Source of the DNA: Collinsella sp. An2
GTDB taxonomy: Bacteria; Actinomycetota; Coriobacteriia; Coriobacteriales; Coriobacteriaceae
Reading direction: 5' to 3'
Length of the DNA stretch: 51,492 nt
NCBI RefSeq assembly: GCF_002160065.1
Contig: NZ_NFJW01000014.1
Span: forward strand, 1-51,492
In this document: piece by piece, positions 34,227 through 41,119 of the stretch
Layout: each line of letters begins with the position of its first letter
Numbering within the stretch: position 1 is the first letter of the stretch
Made by a program: the position numbers and the translations under genes
The notes under the pieces: model-generated
Seen by the model: the letters and a program-made list of their open reading frames with translations, nothing else
What the model was told of the DNA's origin: nothing
Databases searched by the model: none

Positions 34227-35816
34227 GTGACGACCTCTCTCACCGCATCCTCCCTCCCCGCCTGCTCAATCGACGAACTTGCCGACATCCTGCGCTCACG
34301 CGGCGTCGACACCCGCACTCTGCTGCCCACGGCAAGCCGCCCCACAACCGTCGTCGGCATGTCCATCGACTCGCGCACCGTCGAGGAAGGAAACCTCTTT
34401 GTGTGCAAGGGAGCCGCCTTTAAGCCCCAGTTCCTCGCCGATGCCATCGGCCGTGGCGCCGCCGCCTATCTCTGCGAAGCCGCCGACGCCGACCTCGATG
34501 CACCGGCCGAGCTCGCCGCTGCCGCCCCCGACACGCCGGCAATCGTCGTCTCGAACGTGCGCCGCGCGATGGCCCTCGTCGCTCCCGCCATCTACAACCA
34601 CCCCGAGCGCGACCTCACCATCTGCGGCATCACCGGCACCAAAGGAAAGTCGACGGTTGCCTACATGCTACGGTCGATCATGACCGCAGCCGACATCGAC
34701 ACCTCCATCCTGGGCTCGATCGAGACCGATGACGGCGTTCAGCACTTCGAGAGCCACAACACCACACCCGAGTCGCCCGACCTTTGGCGCCACCTGCACA
34801 ACACCGTTGCTTCCGGCCGCCACCACATGATCATGGAGGTCTCGAGCCAGGGGCTCAAGTACGACCGCGTGCTGGGGCTGCCCCTGTCCATCGGATGCTT
34901 CCTCAACATCGGGCGCGACCACATATCCAGCGTTGAGCACCCTACCTTTGAAGACTACTTCGCCAGCAAGCTGCGCATTTTCGAGCAGTGCGACGTGGCC
35001 GTGGTGAACCTGGGCACCGATCACGTCGAGGAAGTACTTGCCGCCGCCCGGCAGGCCCGTCGCGTGGTCACGCTGCAGGCCATTCATGCACAAACGTCTA
35101 CCTCAGAGGCATCGATCCCCGCTGCCGACTTCACAGCCAACAACGTCGAGAGCACGCCGGCAGGCCTATCCTTCGACGTCCTTGAGGGCGAGGAGCGCCA
35201 CCGCATCACGCTTGGTATGGCGGGCCTGTTCAACGTCGACAACGCCCTTGCTGCCATCGCTTGCGCTCGCCTCATGGGCGTGTCCTACGACGCCATCGCC
35301 GCCGGCCTTGCGCACGTACGCGTGCCCGGCCGCATGGAGCTTGTCCCCTCGGCCGACGGGCGCGTGCTCGCGATTGTGGACTATGCCCACAACGAGCTCT
35401 CATTCAAGACGCTCTTCGGCTCCGTCAAGGCCGAGTATCCCGAGCGCCGCATCATCGCGGTCTTCGGTGCCCCCGGCGGCAAGGCCCAGGAGCGTCGCGA
35501 GGTGCTGCCCCGTGTCGCCGGCGAGTACGCGGACCTCATCATCTACACCGAAGAGGACCCCGCCCACGAGCGCGTCGAAGACATCTGCGCCGAGCTTGCC
35601 TCCAACACCCCGGCCGGCGTCGCGCATGCGGTCATCTGCGACCGAGAGGCCGCCGTCCGCCGCGCGCTGGAGGCCGGCATGGACGCGCCCGAGGGGGCGG
35701 TCGTGCTGCTGCTCGCCAAGGGTGATGAGACCCGGCAGCATCGCGGGGACGACTATCCCGAGGTCAAGAGCGACCTTGCGCTGGCCCGCGAGTTCCTCGG
35801 AGCTTCGGGCCGCTAG
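34227..35816 (+). CDS. murE: MurE-like UDP-N-acetylmuramyl-tripeptide ligase
   Basis: A 529-residue Mur ligase that adds the third amino acid to UDP-MurNAc-Ala-Glu in peptidoglycan synthesis. The N-terminal domain has VGMSIDSRTVEEGNLFVCKG. The ATP loop reads GITGTKGKSTVAYML, while most MurE have GTNGKTT. EVSSQGLKYDRV and LNIGRDH are typical, and the C-terminal domain carries VDYAHNELSFKTL. In place of the DNPR motif of diaminopimelate enzymes stands YTEEDPAHE, so the substrate is probably another diamino acid such as Lys or Orn. The start is GTG 34227 with AAAGGAG 6 bases upstream. It is not in a dcw cluster, so a second, non-canonical Mur ligase is also possible. Confidence 0.85.
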   Translation: MTTSLTASSLPACSIDELADILRSRGVDTRTLLPTASRPTTVVGMSIDSRTVEEGNLFVCKGAAFKPQFLADAIGRGAAAYLCEAADADLDAPAELAAAAPDTPAIVVSNVRRAMALVAPAIYNHPERDLTICGITGTKGKSTVAYMLRSIMTAADIDTSILGSIETDDGVQHFESHNTTPESPDLWRHLHNTVASGRHHMIMEVSSQGLKYDRVLGLPLSIGCFLNIGRDHISSVEHPTFEDYFASKLRIFEQCDVAVVNLGTDHVEEVLAAARQARRVVTLQAIHAQTSTSEASIPAADFTANNVESTPAGLSFDVLEGEERHRITLGMAGLFNVDNALAAIACARLMGVSYDAIAAGLAHVRVPGRMELVPSADGRVLAIVDYAHNELSFKTLFGSVKAEYPERRIIAVFGAPGGKAQERREVLPRVAGEYADLIIYTEEDPAHERVEDICAELASNTPAGVAHAVICDREAAVRRALEAGMDAPEGAVVLLLAKGDETRQHRGDDYPEVKSDLALAREFLGASGR

Positions 35817-35966
35817 ACCGGGCCGCCTGGAACGCATGGGCAGGCCCGCCCCAGCAGGATGGCCATCGCGCCAGCAGGATGGGCCGGGCCGCCAGCCAAG
35901 CCGCCAGGCAATGGACCCTCGACCGGCCAGGCCGCCAGGCCGCTAAACCACAACCCATCGAACGCA

Positions 35967-36001
35967 ACAGGGCCGGCCCCACATCCTGAGGTCGGCCCTG
36001 T
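35967..36001. terminator. hairpin between convergent murE and asnB
   Basis: ACAGGGCCG (35967-35975) pairs with CGGCCCTGT (35993-36001). It lies between convergent genes and may stop both; no T run is present. The preceding 130 bases contain short repeats of GCCGCCAGG and GCCAGCAGGATGG. Confidence 0.5.
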
Positions 36002-36031
36002 GCATACGCAAGCGTTACGCCCGTCTGCGCG

Positions 36032-37876
36032 CTACTCGTCGATGAAGTAGCGCTTATACCAGATGAGGAACGTGAGCGCCGTATAGATCTTGCGCTGGTT
36101 GAGCGCGCGGCCCTCAAAGTGCTCGTCGAGCATGTGCATAAGTTTGTCGGTGTCGAAGAACTCCTCCGCCCACGGCGCCGTGAAATACTCCTTCACGTAG
36201 TCGTAGTACTTCTGCTCGCGCAGCCAGAACTTGAAGGGAACCGGGAAACCCTTCTTGGGACGCGTAGCCCACTCGTCGGGAAGGCAGCGGTTCGCAGCGT
36301 GACGCAGCACCTGTTTGTTGCCGTGCTCGTTGACGCGATAGCGGGCCGGTACGTGCTCGGCGAACTCCATGACCTTCTTATCCAAGAACGGCACGCGTAG
36401 CTCCAGCGAGTGCGCCATGCACATCTTATCCGCCTTGAGCAGAATATCTCCCGGCAGCCACATGTTCATGTCGAGGTACTGCTGCTTCGAAAGCGGGCAG
36501 AAGCCCTGCACGCGGTCATAGATGGGACGAGCGACCTCGAAGGCGTCCGGACCGGTCGCGTATTCCGGCTTCAGCACGTCGTCGGCCTCGTCGGTGCGAT
36601 ACACATACGCCTGGCCAACGAACCACTTCTCGGGCATCTCGGCGCCCTTGAGCAGGAAGTTACGACCCTTGAAGTAGTGCTTGTCGGCCACGAAGTTACC
36701 CAGTGCACGGCGGATGCCGCGCGGCACGAGGCGCTTGTAGCGCGCGATGGACGGCACGTCTTCGTACCAGGCATAGCCGGCAAAGAGCTCGTCTGCGCCC
36801 TCGCCCGAAAGCACGACGGTCACCTGCTCGCGTGCGAGCTTGGCCAAAAACCACAGCGGCACGCTCGAAAGATTCGACTGAGGCTCATCCATGTGGTACT
36901 GAATCTGGGGCAGCGCCTCGAAGAACTCATCGGCGGTGATCATCTTGCGGAAGTTCTTGATGCCGAGCTTGTCCGACAGCTCGGCCGCATAGTTCGTCTC
37001 GTTGAAGTCCTTGTAGTCGAAGCCAACCGAGAACGTATTGTCGGGCATGAGGCAAGCGGCAATGTAGCTGGAGTCGACGCCGCCGGAAAGGAACGACCCC
37101 ACCTTGACGTCGGCAATGCGATGGGCCGCGACGCTCTCGTGCACCACGGCATCGCACTCGTCCACGTACTCGTCGAAGGTCTTCGAGTTGTCGTCCGAGA
37201 AATCGGCGTCCCAGTAGCGACGCACGTTGAGGGCGCCCGTGGCGATGTCGTAGCTGAAGCAGTGCGCGGCAGGAAGCTTGTACACGCCCGCGAAGAACGT
37301 CTCGTCCGTCGCCGGGAACTGCAGTGTCAGATACGGACGCAGCGCCTTCTTGTTCACGGCCTTCACAAAGCCCGGATGCTCCAAGAAGCTCTTGATCTCG
37401 CTGCCGAACAGCAAATCGCCCGAGGCGGTGCGATAGTAATAGAACGGCTTGATGCCAAAGATGTCGCGAGCGCCGAAAAGCTTGTGGTTGTGACCGTCGT
37501 AGATGACAAAGCCATACATGCCGCGCAGACGGTCGACCAGCTGCTCGCCCCACTCCTCGTAACCATGTACGAGCACCTCGGTATCGGCATTGCAGTGGAA
37601 CGTGTGGCCGGCGGCCTCAAGCTCGCGGCGAAGCTCCTGGAAGTTGTAGATCTCGCCGTTGAAGGTCACAAAGACGCTGCCGTCCTCGTTGCCCATGGGC
37701 TGGGCTCCCGCCTCGGTAAGGTCCAGAATGGACAGACGGCGAAATCCCATGGCCACGTCATCGGTAAGGTGCGTACCGCCCATGTCGGGGCCGCGGTGAA
37801 CGATGCGGTCCATCATGGCGGTAAGGACGCCCCGCCTGTTATCAAGAGTGCCGGTGAATCCGACGAATCCGCACAT
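36032..37876 (-). CDS. asnB: asparagine synthetase (glutamine-hydrolysing)
   Basis: A 614-residue two-domain enzyme. The N-terminal Ntn glutaminase domain starts MCGFVGFTG with the nucleophile Cys2, and later NGEIYNFQELRRELE. The synthetase domain has the ATP pyrophosphate loop VGSFLSGGVDSSYIA and LSGEGADELFAGYAWY. Near the C-terminus are LRVPFLDKKVMEF and RPKKGFPVPFKFWL. AAAGGAA precedes the ATG at 37876. Upstream extension would bury Cys2, so this start is certain. It makes Asn from Asp, or could amidate a cell-wall peptide, but the domain pattern is that of ordinary AsnB. Confidence 0.95.
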   Translation of the reverse strand: MCGFVGFTGTLDNRRGVLTAMMDRIVHRGPDMGGTHLTDDVAMGFRRLSILDLTEAGAQPMGNEDGSVFVTFNGEIYNFQELRRELEAAGHTFHCNADTEVLVHGYEEWGEQLVDRLRGMYGFVIYDGHNHKLFGARDIFGIKPFYYYRTASGDLLFGSEIKSFLEHPGFVKAVNKKALRPYLTLQFPATDETFFAGVYKLPAAHCFSYDIATGALNVRRYWDADFSDDNSKTFDEYVDECDAVVHESVAAHRIADVKVGSFLSGGVDSSYIAACLMPDNTFSVGFDYKDFNETNYAAELSDKLGIKNFRKMITADEFFEALPQIQYHMDEPQSNLSSVPLWFLAKLAREQVTVVLSGEGADELFAGYAWYEDVPSIARYKRLVPRGIRRALGNFVADKHYFKGRNFLLKGAEMPEKWFVGQAYVYRTDEADDVLKPEYATGPDAFEVARPIYDRVQGFCPLSKQQYLDMNMWLPGDILLKADKMCMAHSLELRVPFLDKKVMEFAEHVPARYRVNEHGNKQVLRHAANRCLPDEWATRPKKGFPVPFKFWLREQKYYDYVKEYFTAPWAEEFFDTDKLMHMLDEHFEGRALNQRKIYTALTFLIWYKRYFIDE

Positions 37877-38056
37877 ACGCGTGTTCCTTTCGACCTGCTT
37901 GCGCTGTCGCATCGACGTGCGACGAAGCCACACGCGACGTTAGAACTGTACCACGCACCTATCGAACGGCAGGAACTCGCATGCAATCTCCGCTTGAGCG
38001 TAACCTTCTTGCAGCATGGGAGCGGGCATGCGGCACCTTGCACGATCCGCGTGCGT

Positions 38057-38097
38057 AAAAAGCGGTCGGGCCGCCGCACATGGCGACAGCCCGACCG
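38057..38097 (-). terminator. terminator of the ech operon
   Basis: CGGTCGGGC (38063-38071) pairs with GCCCGACCG (38089-38097), with an inner GCCGCC/GGCGAC extension, and on the minus strand TTTTT follows (38057-38061). It lies 89 bases after the echF stop. The remainder of 37877-38185 holds the asnB promoter region and nothing else recognised. Confidence 0.85.
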
Positions 38098-38185
38098 AAT
38101 CGTCTCTATCTGAAGGAATGTCCGCGAGCCTCAGGCGCAGGCAGTCACCCCGCACTCGGGCTACGCGACCCCGCAAGCGAACAGC

Positions 38186-38875
38186 TTACTTGGCGGCATC
38201 CTTCGCAGCCTTGGCGGCAAGCGCGGCACGGACCTTGGCAGCCTTCTCCGGGTCCATGTTGGCGAGCTTCTCCTCCATCTTCTTGGCGCGCTCATCGGCG
38301 GCGGCATCCGCCTGAGCAGGTGCCGCGGCTGCAGGCGCCTCCGCGGTAGCAGCAGGAGCGGCATCGCCGTCGCCCGCCTTGGCGGCCTTTTTGGCCGCGG
38401 CGGCCTTGCGGGCAGCCTCGACGCGAGCCTGCTGCTCGGGCGTGAGCTCACGCTTCGGCTTGGCAGCCGCAGCGCCAGCGCCCTTGGCAGCCCCCGCGGC
38501 GCCAGCCTTGGCGGCGGGCTTTGCCGGCATGTCCTTGTGCACGGTGATCACATGCAGCTCGGTCGTGGGCTCCGTGGTGTGCACGTCCATGGACAGGCAG
38601 TCCTTCGGGCACTCGTGCGTGCAGCTGGCGCACTGGATGCAGCGATACGGATCGATCGTCCAGTCGCCGCCCTTGCGGTCGACCGTGATGGCGCCTACCG
38701 GGCAGGCGCGCTGGCACATGCCGCACAGAATGCACGTGTCGATGTCGTTCACCACGTGTCCGCGCAGGTGCGGGAAAAGCTTCTCGAAATCGCGCTTCTC
38801 ATACGGATAGCGCACCGTTGCCGGCTTGCTAAACAGCGAGCGCAGCGTCAGTTTTCCCAGTTTGAACGTTCCCAT
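38186..38875 (-). CDS. echF: Ech-type hydrogenase ferredoxin subunit EchF with added helical tail
   Basis: A 229-residue subunit holding two [4Fe-4S] clusters that link ferredoxin to the small subunit. The binding motifs are C48ILCGMCQRAC58 (with Pro following) and C79IQCASCTHEC89 (with Pro following), as in NuoI/HycF. The core ends near residue 115. Then comes a 110-residue Ala/Lys/Glu-rich extension absent from normal EchF. Its end (ERAKKMEEKLANMDPE and following AAKVRAA) is almost identical to the end of EchD. It is the last gene of the operon, 6 bases after echE, before a strong terminator. Confidence 0.93.
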   Translation of the reverse strand: MGTFKLGKLTLRSLFSKPATVRYPYEKRDFEKLFPHLRGHVVNDIDTCILCGMCQRACPVGAITVDRKGGDWTIDPYRCIQCASCTHECPKDCLSMDVHTTEPTTELHVITVHKDMPAKPAAKAGAAGAAKGAGAAAAKPKRELTPEQQARVEAARKAAAAKKAAKAGDGDAAPAATAEAPAAAAPAQADAAADERAKKMEEKLANMDPEKAAKVRAALAAKAAKDAAK

Positions 38876-38881
38876 GCTCGC

Positions 38882-39970
38882 CTACCTTTCCGTGCAGCTG
38901 ATGCACGGGTCGATCGTCAGGATGATCATCGGCACGTCGGCCAAGTCGACGCCCTGCAGCGCCTTCACGAGACCGCCCAGGTTCTGCGAGGTGGGCGTGC
39001 GCAGGCGGAAGCGGTCGAGGTACTTGGTGCCGTTGCCGCGCACGTAGTAGAACGCCTCGCCGCGCGGTTGCTCGATGAGCACGTGGGACTGTCCCTCGGG
39101 CACGACCTTGGCCTTCGGCTTGCCGCCGATGCCGTCGTGCGGCATCTTGGAGACGAGCTCCTTGATGATGTCGATGGCCTGGTAGACCTCGGCGCAGCGC
39201 ACCTTGCAACGCGCATAGCAGTCGCACTCGTTGGAGATGATGGGCTCGAAATGTTCCAGGTCGCCGTAGGCGCTGTAGCCGGTCGTGCGCATGTCGTGCT
39301 CGACACCCGAGCCCTTGGCGAAGGGACCAACCATGGACAGCTCGAGCGCGTCCTCGAAGGAGATGTAACCCACGCCGCAGAGCCTGCTTTTGACCGACGT
39401 GTCGTTGAGCATGGTCTCCACGATCTCGTGGTAGTCGCGCTTGATGGAGTCGAGCTTGTCGCAGACGCCCTTGAGCACCGAGTCCTCGATGTCGTGGGCC
39501 ATGCCGCCCACGATCATGATGGACAGGATGATGCGGCCGCCGCAGGTCTCCTGGAAAATGTCGAGCACCGTCTCGCGCAGGCGCCAGCAGTGGTTGAAGA
39601 GCGCCTCGAAGCCAAACGCGTCGGCCAGAAGGCCCAGCCACAGCAGGTGGGAGTGAACACGCGAAAGCTCCTCGAGGATGGTGCGCAGGTACTCGACGCG
39701 GCGAGGCATCTCAAGGCCAAGCAGCTTCTCGGTCGCGCTTACATAGCCCCAGCCGTGGCCCACGCTGCAGATGCCGCAGGTGCGCTCGGCGACGTATACA
39801 AACTGATTGAAGTCACGCTTGCCCACGAGCTTCTCGAGGCCGCGGTGCACGAAGCCGATCTGCGGAATGGCCTCGATGACATGCTCGTCCTCGACAACCA
39901 GGTCCAGGTGAACGGGCTCCGGAAGCACCGGGTGCTGCGGACCAAACGGAAGGACCGAACGGGTTGCCAT
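38882..39970 (-). CDS. echE: Ech-type [NiFe]-hydrogenase large subunit EchE
   Basis: A 362-residue catalytic subunit of a group 4 [NiFe] hydrogenase, related to NuoD. Both nickel-binding motifs are present: ERTCGICSVGH (C65, C68) and C-terminal DPCISCTER (C356, C359). The four Cys show a true hydrogenase rather than a complex I-like protein. The chain stops at the Arg after the last Cys motif, where other large subunits are cut by a maturation protease, so none is required. The ATG at 39970 has GGAGGGGGAG and sits just after the echD stop. H2 is made from reduced ferredoxin with ion pumping, by analogy with Ech. Confidence 0.95.
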   Translation of the reverse strand: MATRSVLPFGPQHPVLPEPVHLDLVVEDEHVIEAIPQIGFVHRGLEKLVGKRDFNQFVYVAERTCGICSVGHGWGYVSATEKLLGLEMPRRVEYLRTILEELSRVHSHLLWLGLLADAFGFEALFNHCWRLRETVLDIFQETCGGRIILSIMIVGGMAHDIEDSVLKGVCDKLDSIKRDYHEIVETMLNDTSVKSRLCGVGYISFEDALELSMVGPFAKGSGVEHDMRTTGYSAYGDLEHFEPIISNECDCYARCKVRCAEVYQAIDIIKELVSKMPHDGIGGKPKAKVVPEGQSHVLIEQPRGEAFYYVRGNGTKYLDRFRLRTPTSQNLGGLVKALQGVDLADVPMIILTIDPCISCTER

Positions 39971-39971
39971 G

Positions 39972-40652
39972 CTACTCCCCCTCCTTGGCGGACGCCTTCG
40001 CAGCCTTGGCGGCCATCGCGGCACGCACCTTGGCGGCCTTCTCGGGGTCCATGTTCGCTAGCTTCTCTTCCATCTTCTTTGCACGCTCGGCCGCAGCTTC
40101 GGCAGAAACGGCGGGCTTGGCGACAGGATCGGCCTTGTCGGCCACGGCGCCGGCGTTCTTCCCGGCAGCGGCGGCATCGGCCTTCTGACCGGCCGCGGCG
40201 TCTGCCTCGGCAGCCTGCTTGGCCTCGGCGGCCTTGCGCGCCTTTGCGGCGGCGGCAGCCTTCTGCTTGGCCAGCTTGTCGCGCTCCGCCTTCTGCTCGG
40301 GCGTGATCACCGTCATGGGAGCGTCGGTGGCAACGTTGAAGAAATTGCCGCCAAAGTCGAGCTCCATGTTGACGAAGTGGACGCCGTACAGGTCGTGCGT
40401 CTCGTTCTCATACGAGAACGCCGCGAAGTACAGACCCTGAATCGACGGCACCTCGGAGGTCTCGTCGATGCCATAGATGCACAGGTTGATGGCCTTGTCG
40501 CAGGTCTCGTCATAGAACGTGTAGAGCAGGTCGATGCCCGCCTCAGTGGTCTCGGCGCACATCTGCACGAAGCGGATGCCCTCGTGCTTGAGCGACTGCA
40601 CCGTCGTGAGCAGGTCACGAAGCGGGATGTCGGTGAACTCAGTGGTGTACAT
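39972..40652 (-). CDS. echD: Ech-type hydrogenase subunit EchD (NuoC-like) with added helical tail
   Basis: A 226-residue subunit. Residues 1 to about 125 are the NuoC/30-kDa-like domain (IPLRDLLTTVQSLKHEGI, SIQGLYFAAFSYENETHDLYGVHF, without more), which bridges the large and small subunits. After PEQKAERDKLAKQ the sequence turns into a 95-residue Ala/Lys-rich extension, ending in the same block (AAERAKKMEEKLANMDPEKA) as EchF. AAAGGAGGCGTG precedes the ATG at 40652. The stop lies one base before the echE start codon. The domain is conserved, the tail is the odd feature. Confidence 0.92.
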   Translation of the reverse strand: MYTTEFTDIPLRDLLTTVQSLKHEGIRFVQMCAETTEAGIDLLYTFYDETCDKAINLCIYGIDETSEVPSIQGLYFAAFSYENETHDLYGVHFVNMELDFGGNFFNVATDAPMTVITPEQKAERDKLAKQKAAAAAKARKAAEAKQAAEADAAAGQKADAAAAGKNAGAVADKADPVAKPAVSAEAAAERAKKMEEKLANMDPEKAAKVRAAMAAKAAKASAKEGE

Positions 40653-40662
40653 CACGCCTCCT

Positions 40663-41106
40663 TTAAGCGTTCTTCTCGGCGGCCTTGAGCTTCTCGGCCT
40701 TCTGGTCAAGGATCTCTACGGCCTTGAGCACCGCGTCGATGATGGTCTCGGGGCGCACCGCGCAGCCCGGGGCGTACACGTCTACGGGAATCGCCTTGTC
40801 GGCGCCGCCGATGACGTTGTAGGCATCCTTGAAGACGCCGCCCGTGCAGGCGCAGATGCCGCAGGCCACGACGACCTTCGGCTCGAGCATCTGCTCGTAG
40901 ATGTGCTTCACCACGTTGACGTTCTGGTGGTTGATGGCCCCCGTGATGAGGAAGATGTCGGCGTGCTTGGGGTTGCCCGTGTTGATGATGCCGAAGCGCT
41001 CGATGTCATAGAGCGGCATCATGCTGTCGAGGACCTCGATGTCGCAGCCGTTGCAGCTCGATCCGTCGTAGTGGATGAGCCAAGGTGATTTCGAAGAATA
41101 TCCCAT
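40663..41106 (-). CDS. echC: Ech-type hydrogenase small subunit EchC (NuoB-like)
   Basis: A 147-residue small subunit carrying the proximal [4Fe-4S] cluster that feeds electrons to the NiFe site. Ligands are C18 and C21 in SSCNGCDIE, C85 in VACGICACTGG and C115 in YAPGCAVRP. Other typical stretches are HADIFLITGAI and NVVKHIYEQM. It is the short, one-cluster form found in energy-converting hydrogenases and complex I. The gene lies 13 bases after the fused echAB and 10 before echD. The C-terminus ends in a short charged KAEKLKAAEKNA. Confidence 0.95.
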   Translation of the reverse strand: MGYSSKSPWLIHYDGSSCNGCDIEVLDSMMPLYDIERFGIINTGNPKHADIFLITGAINHQNVNVVKHIYEQMLEPKVVVACGICACTGGVFKDAYNVIGGADKAIPVDVYAPGCAVRPETIIDAVLKAVEILDQKAEKLKAAEKNA

Positions 41107-41119
41107 GACGCTCGCTTCC

